Below, piece by piece: positions 35,301-47,200 of a DNA stretch of 64,000 nucleotides. The notes beneath the pieces were generated by a model. That model worked only from the letters and a program-made list of their open reading frames with translations. It did no database searches and had not been told where the DNA came from. Within the stretch, counting starts at the first letter, position 1. Every line of letters starts with the position of its first letter. The position numbers were made by a program, and so were the translations under genes. The stretch comes from Shinisaurus crocodilurus. Taxonomy: Eukaryota > Chordata > Lepidosauria > Squamata > Shinisauridae. Location of the stretch: assembly GCA_021292165.1 (NCBI GenBank), contig CM037879.1, positions 265,665,160-265,729,159 of the forward strand. The letters are read 5' to 3'.

Positions 35301-37460
35301 GTAATATTGTCTCAAACCATTAACAATACCTTTCACAATCCTAAAAAAAAGAGTTTTTTAATGGTTCATGGTTTAATTAATGGTGTCATTAGTGGATGCA
35401 TTTTAGTACAGTTATTGTAATTTTTAGCATGTACCGGTAAATAGTTTTTATGAGTGTCTTAATCTAGTAATTACGCTTCTATCTTTGACCAAATATATGA
35501 CCTGTTTTATCAATGAGAACCTTTTTTCACTTAAATAATAGTTTTAACATAATGAATTTTTAAATACATTCACAATGAATTTAATACAATGGATCTGCTA
35601 ATGGGTGTCTTTTGATCAATGTTACAAGCTGTGCAATTAGTGGACCACATTACGTGATGAAACTGTTTGAGAATATTTGGTCTTTTAGCAGTAATACAAA
35701 ATGCTAACAACGTTTTATGGAGGAATTTTAATTGCAGCGCCTGATGAAGGAAAAAAGATGGTTTCCGAAACACATTGGGGGAAAATAAACATTCTTTCCA
35801 GGCACCTGAGAATTTTCTCTCTCTTTTGTTTTCATGATATACAAGCGCCTTCTCCTCTTGCCGTTTAACCAGTCCACTCCGCACACCCTAAACCAGTGTT
35901 CTCCAACCTTGGGTCCCCAGATGTTTTTGGCCTACAACTCCCAGCATGCATGCTGGGAGTTGTAGGTCAAAAACAACTGGGGACCCAAGGTTGGAGAACA
36001 CTGCCCTAAACCATCGATGAATATTCAGGATATTTGCCATTCTGAGACTTCATGAAACTACTTTTGGGGGCCTTATTCAATGAAAACTGTGTTCAATTGC
36101 CACTGTCTTAGAAGCTCTCTTCCATCTCCTATAAATCAAGCCCTCTAGGGGAAAGATAATAATCTGATATGAATACGAATTCTGGCTTTCAACTTACCAC
36201 AGCTACTGCCTGGGAGGCAAGGACATCTGCTGCTGTCAGTACTGTGTAATAGGAAACATTAGTAAGCATATATCCCACAATTACAGTGATCACAGATACA
36301 ATCACAGCCAAAGGGATATTTCTACAAAAAAAAGGGGGGGGGAGAGAGAAGAAGATTGTGAGTACAATTGTCACCACTCTGAAACACATTTTAACTAAAT
36401 GCATAATTTCATGCCTTCCAAACATTGAATGGGTTCAGCCAACATGATAACTAATGCTCAAGGGTTGAGTATGGGTGCAGCGTTGGTTGTCGTTGAACCG
36501 TGGGTTGTTGAAATGTGGGTTATCGTGTTGTCTGAACCCAGCCGCATTAACAAACCACAGTTTGTTAATCACAAACAACCCACAGTTCATAACCCAACAA
36601 CAGACCATGGGTTATTGTTGTTGTCTTCATGGATGTTTGTAGTTAACAAACCATGGTTTGTTAGCACAGCTGGGTTCAGACAACACGATACCCAAATTTC
36701 AACGACAACCCACACTCAACCCAAACGCAACCCTTGCGTGTGGGTTATCATGTTGTCTGAACCCAGCCATTATTGATACATACAGAGAGAGAGAGGGAGA
36801 GAGAGAGAGAGCGCAGCGCTTCAGCTATTGGGCAGTATAGAAATGTAATAAATAAATAAATAAATAAAGGTTCCAGTGGAGAGAACGTTAGAGGTATGTG
36901 TGTGCTATATTTATCAAACATATATACTAATTGCAAACTCATTCTCCAAGTGCCAACCCTTATGTAGCCAACATGGCACTAACATCCATGGACAAGAGGG
37001 AGTTATCAGAGGGCTGGGGGAAACTCAAGATTTGCAGAAGTACGGGGGGGAAAGTTAGGAATTGGGAGGCTAACTGGGACATGCTGAGATTTGTAGGACT
37101 TTTTTCTGTCTAAACATACATAGGATTGTGCCCTAAGCTTCTAATCCTTTTGTTTACACAAAGCTGGAAGGAAAAACGGGCAGGCAGGATTCTGTCCTAT
37201 TGCCAGTGGAGGGGTGGTGGTGGCTCCAGTGTCAGTGCGGTGCTGTATCCACTCTGGATTTCAGTCTGAAATTTAAAGGAGCTGAACCCGGCTCCTTATA
37301 AGATCAGACTGCAGCCCAAAGTGGATACACTGCCCCCCTGACATTGGAGCCACCAGCCAGCTTCCACTGCATATTGCTCAGCAAGAAAGAACTGAATTTA
37401 TTCCTGCCTTCCAACAATGAGTGCAAAGGCACTAGGTTATTTGACAAGGACTGGGTTCTC

Positions 37461-37498
<38 letters not shown>

Positions 37499-38247
37499 AT
37501 GATTGGATACAACAAAATAATATCATGCATATTAGGCTATATTGCCTGTTTTTCAGTTCGGCTCTTCTGCATCAGTTCCCTAACTCCCCGTTCAGGCCCT
37601 CGCAGTTCTCCCCTTAGGCCAGCGGGGGGAGGGCAACTGGTAGCTCTCTAGATTGCATTGGACTCCAACTCTGATCAACCCTAGCCAGTATGGCCAATGG
37701 TCAGGGATGATGATGGGAGTTGAGTCCAGCAGCATTTGGAGAGCAATAGGTTCCCCACTCCTGCCTCAGGCCTCTGAGCTGGAAAATGTCTTCTGCTAGC
37801 TTGTCTACTCAATGGGTCCTTCTCTCAGACTCACCGTTCTGGCTTCACTAGTTCTTCTCGCACAAAACTAGTTTGAAACCTGCATTGTGGGAAGAGGGAA
37901 AGGACAGAAACGATGAGCGATGTATGTTGGTGACACTGACAGGCCATAAGTCGGTGTCGTAAAACACAGATGTTAACACTGCATACCATCCCGAATAGGC
38001 AAACATCCCAGCATAAAAAGCTAAAGGCAGCTTGTCCAAAACGAGCATCTGGTCATTGAAAGCATCCTGGAAATTTTCCGTATGGCCTGAAGGAAAGCAT
38101 AAAGTTAGAAAGCAAAAGTATAGCAGAAACAGAAACTTTCCTACAACGCCAAAATCCATATTACTGTAATACCTTTATTAGGCCAACCTAATGTGCAAGC
38201 TTTTGAGATCTTCAGATCTCTTCATTAGGTAAGATGTTATAAAAAGC

Positions 38248-38292
<45 letters not shown>

Positions 38293-41200
38293 AATAGGGG
38301 AGGAAAAGGTGGAGGGAATAGGGGAGGGAAAAGGAAAAAGCAGACTTGATGGTGAAGTCAACTGTCTGCATGTTCAGAGTCTCAAGATGTCTAATTTCTC
38401 TCTGAGGTCCACCAGTAAAAAGGAGTCCATGTGGTTCACCCAGGATGGAAAACACTTCTGAGAACAGCTGGATTTTATACTTTAAAAAATGGAGGATCTA
38501 ACAGTTTTCCCTTTCTGGCTTCAAGCAGCCCCTGAGGCAGCTGCAGGTCCTTCCTATAACCATCACATGACCCGCAGAGACTAAAATGAATGTCTGCAGA
38601 TCTCTCCTCTCCTGTTCCATCTTGGGACTCTGAACATGCAGACAAATTGACTTCCCCATCAAGTCAGCTTATTTATTTATTTATTATATTTATGAATCGC
38701 CCATCTGGCCAGACATCCGGCCACTCTGAGCGATGTGGCATGCTGGGAGTTGTAGGCCAAAAACATCTGGGGACCCAAGGTTGGAGAACACTGCATTAGC
38801 CACTGAACTAAATGAACTGAGTGATAAAAAGAACTCAAGGGACCCAAGGTTGGAGAACACTGGTCTAATCAACAACAACAGAATACCTTGAGCTAAAAGC
38901 ATCATGCCGGGGACAATAATGAGAGCAAGTGCTGCTAGCTTGATGATGGACAAGAAGGTCTGAAGCCTGGCACTCCAGCTGACGCTCCAGGAGTTCAAGA
39001 TGAGGACGATATCTGGATTGGAGAGAAAGGGAAGGCATCCAGTCATCTGCAGGATGACGGCCCTGCTCATTTCAATGAGGGCATTAAGTCCAGATTCAAC
39101 AAGACTCCCCAATGAGTTTCGCTTTGGCTCTGGATTGCAACATGGAGGAACTCAAGAGGGCAACACTTCTAGTTTGTGTACTCACAGTAGCCAAGGAGAG
39201 CAACAAGTTTCACAGCTGGAAGCGGAGTTGGGCAGGGAGCAAAAAACGGCTCCAATATGTAGCGGCCAAAGGCCAAGGAGACAACTGCACTGTTGGCTGG
39301 CCTGGAGAGAAAACCGGGTTATAATATTCCGTGATGAGACTTCAAGAAAGCGTTAGATGTGTTTGCTATGCAAGATGCTGCATTCCTGCAACGTCAAGGA
39401 AACTGTGCAGGCAGCTTCTCTTAACTGCATGATCAGAGCTGTTTGGGGTTATTTTCCCCAATATGTGTATCAGCGATTGTAACATGTCAATGGCAAAGTG
39501 AGAGTCAGCGTGTGATAGTAGAGCAGAGGTGCAGAACCTAAGGCCCACGGGCCAAATCCATCCCTCTGAGAGTCCCAATTTACCCTCCAGGGTTCCCCAG
39601 AAGGCCCCGCCCCCTTCCCCCCCTCAATCACTGATCATCTGGTGGCTTCCTGGCTTTGGTGCAGTTCCCCCCCCCCCATTCTAAAAGGTAGAAATGCCTC
39701 TCCTAAGGCTTCATTACTGGCAGTACGAGCTTTAAGCTAAGATAGGCTGGTACGTTTGGTATTTTGGCCCTGCCCCTTTTGCTGTTACTTCTCCAGCATC
39801 AAATTCAACCCTTAGGCTGAAAGTGTTCTGCACCCGAGACAGTGGAAGCGGACTGAGGAGGCCTGTGTTCAAATGCAACTCAGCCATAAAGCTCACTGCC
39901 CTTGGCTTTGGCGAGTCAGTGGCTGCGTTCGCATGACAGGCTAAACCTCACGTCAGTAGGTTAAGCGTTACTCAATGCAGTTTAGCGTGTGTCGTCTGAG
40001 CCCTGCAGGGGGCTTTAGAAGCGACCTAGGGGTGGCTTCTAAATCACCCTGCTATGCCACGGTTTGTGGTAGGGTTAAGGAAACCCTTGTAGGTTTAGCA
40101 TGTTGTCTGAACCCAGACGACATGCTAACCTACCTGCAACCCCAAAAGGCACAAAGTTCCTTGACCAGAGAGGCAAAGAAGGGCTGCCGCACTGGCCAAT
40201 GACAGCCAGCCAAGTGGCCAAGCAGCACCTGGTTGTCATCAGCTTCCCCTCGTGTTCCTGCCGATGTCTTGCATTGGCAGGAGCGCGTGAGGAGGAAGCC
40301 GCTGGAATTCGCCGCCGCCGCCGCACGCCCCCCCTCCTCCCCAGGCCCCACTCACCGCCACTCTCCTCTGCCTCTCTGCTCCACCGTCGGGCACCTCTCC
40401 CACAGCACAGTGGGAGAAGGGGGCCACAGGGGGGCAGGCACCGCAGCCTTGGCGTGCATGCCCCGCAAGGCCGGGCTTAATGTCGCCGGCTCCCCGGTTC
40501 AGCTCCCCCCTTTCTCGCAGGAGAAAAAAAGAAAACCCGTCCTTGCAAGGGACCACTGCGGCGACTCCTCCTCGCCCAGCCCCAGCAAGGAGGAGGAGGC
40601 ACGCGTGTGGCGCTTGGCAGCGGAGGTTGTGAATGGGGCACTGGGGGGAGGGGGAGCAAGTGGGGGGGCAGCCGGGGGATGCTCGTTTGTCCTTGCCCAG
40701 CAGGGATGCAACCCCGCCAAGCGAGGCCCAGGAGGCTCTCCGACAGCGGGCGAAGAGTGCCGAGATTGTTACTTCTCGCCAGCTGCCATCCCCACTCATC
40801 TCCCCTCAGTGCTCCTGCGGTGTCCCCTGGGATACCGACCGGACCGGAGGACTGAGGGGAGAGGCAGCGCCTCCAGACCTCCGCTGTGCCCGACCATTAG
40901 TCGGGCACAGCTGGGGCGTGGGGGGCAACTTTAAACCCACAGAGGTTTCAGAACCTCTGTGGGTTTAAAGTGACATGAGAACCCGGCCAGTATCTTTTAG
41001 CCTTGCAGGCTTGTTGGGAGGGGGAAATGGGATAGCCCCAGGCCCACAGCCAGCCTAAACATTTGGGGGGGCGCACCAAAAAAGTAGTGGGGGCAGTTCA
41101 TCTGGTTTGTAGGCCTTTTAAAGACAAAATTGTAGACTTTTTAAAATTATTTGTTTCTAAAAAAAATTAGGGGGGCAGAGAAAATTTAGGGGGGCAGCCC

Positions 41201-44200
41201 CCCCCAGTCAATAAGTTATTCCGCTCTGGGTATACATCTCAGGAAGCCAATTCAATCAGACTGTTGCCGTAGATTTCATTGAGTTGTGGATTGTAGTTTA
41301 CACATTTCCTGAATGTAGTACAACACTCGAAACGTCGATAACTTGATTCTCCTGATTTAAAATATTCAAAATAGACTCCTCATATAATCTGATGTTACTT
41401 TAAAACTACACAATTAGAACTTCTGTATACAGTAATACCTTGGATTGCAAGTAACTTGGTTTGAGAGCGTTTTGCAAGACAAGCAAATTTTTAAATATTT
41501 AAAAATTTTTACTTGATATACAAGCGACATCTTGCAATACAAGTACTATAGTACGGCCTAAATTAAAAATCTCTGTACAAATTTTTGGGGGGGCATTTCG
41601 TTTTGATATAAGAGTGTTTTGGATTACAAGCACGTTTCCCGAACGAATTATGCTCTCAATCCAAGGCATGACTGTATTAGACTGCAGTACCAAACTCACT
41701 TACCTGGGAATACGCCCCACTGAACTCAGTGGGACTTGCTTCTGAGTAGACATAGATAGGATCACATTTGCTCGTCATTCATATTTGAAGCTGAGATGCT
41801 ACCATATATAACCAAAACTGAAACAAATATTGGCACGTATTTTAAATGTGCCAACATTGCAGATTTTCTCATTCAGTTTTGAATGCAACATGTTGATCTT
41901 TCGAGTCCAAATTTTTGTCCCCAAATTTAAAGTTCAAGGGCTTTAGAATAGCTGCCTTGGTTGTTTGGATTTTGGCAGTTGTCAGATATGAAATCTCATA
42001 AGCTTTCTGTCAAATACAGATGCATAACATCTATCAAAGCATGTCAGAAACCAAATACCATCTCATAACAGCTGTCAATGATCATTAAACACTAAAAATC
42101 ATTTCATGTCAGCTATCAAATAAATCATATATGTATTGAAATTAATCATATCGCATGCCAAGTATTTGCACATGCCACAGCGTATTTTATACTGGATTGG
42201 ATCCAAGATCTGCCTTCTGTGAATGGAAGGGCTCCAGTTACGGAAGGTGCCTCTCTCTGATTTCCAGGGACCCCCGCCTTCCCCCCTCCCCCTCCCGCAT
42301 CTCACTGCATTCATAAGCATCCATCAACCCAGCTGCATTTCGGGGGGCTGGAGGGGCTGCTGTGGAGAGGAGGGGTGAGGATGTCCACTTCCAGCAGCCC
42401 AGTTGCATGTGACATGCCTCAATCTGGATTCAATCTACCAGTGTACACGTAGTACATTGTGCAGCTATGGATTATTAATTATTATTTTACTACTAGTAGT
42501 ACTACTACTACTACTACCACTACTACTACTACATTTCTAAACTGCCCAATGCTGAGGGTCTCAGGGCATTTCACAAACCAAAACTTAAAACCATAAAATA
42601 CAAACACATAACACAACATAATATTAAAACCTTAAAAAACTGAAAGAGCACAAGCAAAGAAAAAGCAGTGCAAAGATCTAAAAACACACTACACCGTTTT
42701 TTAAAACAAAGGACTAACAAAAGCAGGAAAAATAAAAAAGATCTTCACCTGGAACGGAGAACGTTCACATAGTTCTGTCACAACGCAATCCTTGGCATGT
42801 GCACTCAGAAGTAAGCCCCACGGAGATCAACAGGGCTTACTCCAGGAAAGTGAGTACAGGGTTGCAGCGTTTAGTGACACGAAGTTGCCATTCTTCCAGA
42901 AATATAATACGGCCATTAACCTAGACCAGCCTTCCCGCACCTGGTGCCCTCCAGATGTTTTGGACTACAATTCCCAGGATTCCTGACCATTGGGCATGCT
43001 GGCTGAGACTGATGGGAGCTGGATTCTACAACATCTGGTGGGCAACAGCTTAGGGGAGGCTACCCTGGCTGTCCTGTCCTTTATCTCTTTCAAAAGTCTG
43101 TGCTTCCTCCCACTGACATTTAACTACGGTATATATTATATAAACAAATGCACCGAATGGTTTGGGACAGTCCTGCTTCACCTTCACATTTATGGCAGGT
43201 TGCAGACGGAAAAGTGTACCTTATCGCGAAATATTCGGCCCATAGGAATAGGAATCCTGGCAGAGGGCCCAGGGTCTCCAAGATGTAGATGTAATGACCT
43301 CCAGACTTTGTGATTCGCGTGCCAAGTTCTGCATAACTCAGAGCACCTGGAGGGATTCAGGTACAAAAGAGCTTTAGCAAATCACCCAGAAGAGTTTCTT
43401 CTGCATGGGATGTGATGGGTTTTTTAAGAACACGAGAAGAGCTATGCTGGATCAGACCAAAGGTCCACCTAGTCCAGCATTTTGTTCACACAGTGGCCAA
43501 CAAGCTGCCTGTGGGAAACCCAGAAGCAGAGCATGAGTGCAAGAGCAGTCATCCACCCATGTTCCCCAGCAACTGGTGTACATCAGCATATTGCCTCTGA
43601 TACTGGCGGTAGCATATAACCAGCAGGAATAGTAGCCATTGATAGCCGTCTCCTCCAGAAATTTGTCCAATCCCCTTTTAAAGCCATCTAAATTGGTGGC
43701 CATCACGTCTTGTGGAAGCGAATTCCATCGTTTCTTTATTATTCTGCGAAATTGTCTCAGTAACAGCGGAAAATGAAAATCCCTTGGGTCCTTACTGCAA
43801 GTCCTCACTATTGCAAGCCTGATGTAGCCTAGTGGATAGAAAACATCAGGCTTTAAAATGGGGTTCAACATGACCCTCACCCTGGGCCACCAACCTCTCT
43901 GGCAGTGATGCAACAGTAAATTTTGAAGTGCAGCCGCTCATCATGACAGTCCCCATCTGCCCATCATCACACACAGAAATGCAGGCAGCTGTGCTGATCC
44001 ATATCAACAAACCAATTCTAGCAGCTTTCATCTCCACCAGAAGCAGGACTTTCGTAAAGCTAATAAGCCTTAAATGCTGGTTGAAGTCCAAGCCACCCTA
44101 GAACACTTTGCATTACAACAAGGATAGCTCACACAACAATATACTATTGTTGGAACAATTCATTTCATCACAGCTTCTGTGCGGATTGCAGCTAAGCTCG

Positions 44201-47200
44201 GAGGGAACAGGGAAGCCCTGAACAAAGGGGCGGGAGGGCAGATGATGTCATTGTCCCTGCTAATCAAAAGGTCACAACGCTTTCACCCTGTGAGCCCTGG
44301 ATCCACCAAAATATTGCTCACTAGGTGATCCTGTGCTATCTCTGAACCTAGCATACCTCACTGGGTTTTGTAAAATGGAGAAACCCCCATGTACGTCTCC
44401 TTAAACTCCTTGGAGGAGGAGGTAGGATACATACACAATCAAATTTTTTTATATATTTAAAAAAAAGAAAAGAAAGTAAGACAGAACCCAGCCTTTCCCA
44501 ATATGGTGCCCTCCAGAGGTTTTGGACTTCAACTCCCATCAGCTCCAGCCAACATGGCCAATTGTCAGGAATCCTGGGAGTTGTCGTCCAAAAAGATCTG
44601 GAGGGCACCGGGTTGGAGAAGGCTGGCATGCCCTCTGGCTATAGCAACCTCCAAGGCTTTGCAGCAGAGCTTTTGGCAGGGAATACAGTAATACCTTGGA
44701 TTGCAAGCATAATTCGTTCCAGAAACATGCTTGTAATCCAAAACACTCTTATATCATAGTGAGCCTCTGGCGGGTGTGAGCGGGGCCAATTTCGGCCCGC
44801 TACGCCGGCTCGAGGCAAGCAGTTACATCCCTACACTTGTATTGCAAGACCTTGCTCGTTTATCAAGTCAAAATTTATTTTAAAAAATTGCTTGTCTTGC
44901 AAAACACTCTCAAACCAAGTTACTTGCAATCCAAGGTATTACTGTATAGGCATGCCCCTTTCCCTCTCACACTACAGGGCTGCCTGTACCATAGAGCAAC
45001 ATGACGCATTGCTTCAGGCAGCAGATACCAGAGCGGGAAGCACTTTCCTTCCCCGTCATCTATCCAGGGCAGGGGTGTCGAACTTCTTTCAGCCCAAGGG
45101 CCGCATTTCAGAGAAGCTCTTGGGGGCCACATTCTAGCAGCGGATGGGGGCAGGGCCACAATTCCAAAAATATTTGAGCTTAAAGGCACAGTCCCATGCA
45201 TGTTTAGAAAGGGGAAAAAAAGTCCTACAAATCCCAGCATGGCTGGCTGGGGCATGCTGGGAGTTGTAGGCCTTTTTTGTGTGTTTAAACATGCATAGGA
45301 TTATGCCCTAAAAGCTCTTACTACTAGTAACTAAGCCTAAGGAGAGGCATTTCAACGTCTCAGAATGAGGGAAAGGCATGTAAAAGCTGGGAAACCACCA
45401 AAAATTGGCAGTTGGGGGTGGGGTAGGTGTCGACAGCCCTGGGCTAGAGGGACCAATGGCCTGACTCCATACAAGGCAGCTTCATGAGCTCCTCCCTCTC
45501 TCTTTGAGCACCATTACAACATACACAGGGAGGTATGTCTGTCATCCTGAGTTTCTGCTTCAGGTGCAAAAATGTCTAACTTCATAATCCCGCCGAGCTC
45601 AATGGAGCATAGTCCCTAGTAGTAAGTGTGCTGATAGAATTGCAGCTTGCATGCGAGCCAGAACCACTGCAACTGGGGACAGAACGACACAACGGCATGA
45701 AGGGATAGTGCAACGGATGCAATGAGCCATGAAAATCATTACGCTTCAAATGATCCGCACTGACATCCATGAAGCTGAAACTGGAGACTGTGATGTGAAC
45801 CTGCTGTGATGTCTCCATATGGACATCCTCAACGGTGCCATATGGGCAACAGCTCCCTTAGAATTTAGCTTGGGTTATTTTTAACCTCAGTGTCTGGCCT
45901 GCCTGCAGCATCCACATTTTGGGCATTACAAACAGTTCAAATAGAATCACTGTATTTATTGTTGCAGAGCACTTCCATTGAATGTTGCCTTTTAGCTTCC
46001 CATTTCTTGTGGGGCAGACAGGGGTGAATTCCATTTTGGCTCTCATGTTTACTTTCAATCCTCTTTGACAGAAAATGGTTATTAAAAAGAACCTGTGACT
46101 GGGTTCGGACAACACAATAACCCACACTCAAGGGCTGAGTATGGGTTGTTGTTGAACCATGGGTTGTTGCTAAACCATGGGTTATTGTGTTGTCTGAACC
46201 CAGCTGAGATAACAAACCATGGTGAACAACCCAGAGTTCACAACCCAACAACAACTCTTCATGAGTTGTTTGCAGTTAACAAGTCCTGGCTTGTTAGTGC
46301 AGCTGGTTTCAGACAACACAATGACCCACGTTTCAACAACAACCCACACTCAACCCTTGAGTGTGGGTTATTGTGTTGTCTGAACCCAGTCATTGTCTGA
46401 CCTGGTATAAGGCAGCTTCCCAGGTTAGTGCTCAAATAGCTCCCTTTGGATAATTAGTTACAGAGAGATTTCTCCAAATCACCTTTTTTCCCTACAAATG
46501 CTCACACTCAATCCTGATCTTCCAAATCCCCCATATTATGCTCAATTGTATGCTCTGAGTATTAATTAGAAGTAAGAATGAGACACAAACATGGTTGTTC
46601 CTAGTCGTCCCAAAGTCTGTAAGGGGCCCGTTGAGCCAAGTTGGTTGCTATTCTCAGATCCCCTTTTAAAGGGGTAGGGAAAGGTTTCTGTGCAGAGCCT
46701 GTGGCTTCCAAGAAGCTGAGGTGAGGACAAGTGGGACCCACAACAAAACGTTGCCACGTGGAGTGCTCCTGTTCAGGGTTCCCCCAACGCAGCTGTAAGA
46801 GGATCAGCTAATGAGTATCTTGCCCAAGGATTAAAAACAACAACCTAGAAGCAAGTCCCAGGGAGGAATATGTACCACTACAGGTTCCCACAACTGAAAT
46901 TCACTGATGCGGACAAGCCAGTGAGGGGAAACCGCTCCACAAGCAGAATGGGCTGACAAAGGCATGTCATAATGATGTCATCAAAAAGCACCACAAATAA
47001 AGATACAGCAGAATATCGCACAGGTCCTGCGACTTTCAGGCACAGAGGGAAAGTACCCTTTTTTCTACTTCCCAAATAGGATGAGTATACCAAAACAGAT
47101 ATGATATAGCAGTTTGAGATCTCAGGAATTGTACTGATATGAGAGCCAGTTAGGAAGCTACTGAGTGAGCATCCTATGGGTCAAGAGCTTTGATTTGGCC

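Noticed and set aside
40233..40934. 233-codon open frame, with another of 186 codons on the opposite strand
   Set aside because: Both lie in a GC-rich, stop-poor core with low-complexity Pro/Gly/Ala/Arg output, no splice or family motif, and transposon-like flanks.
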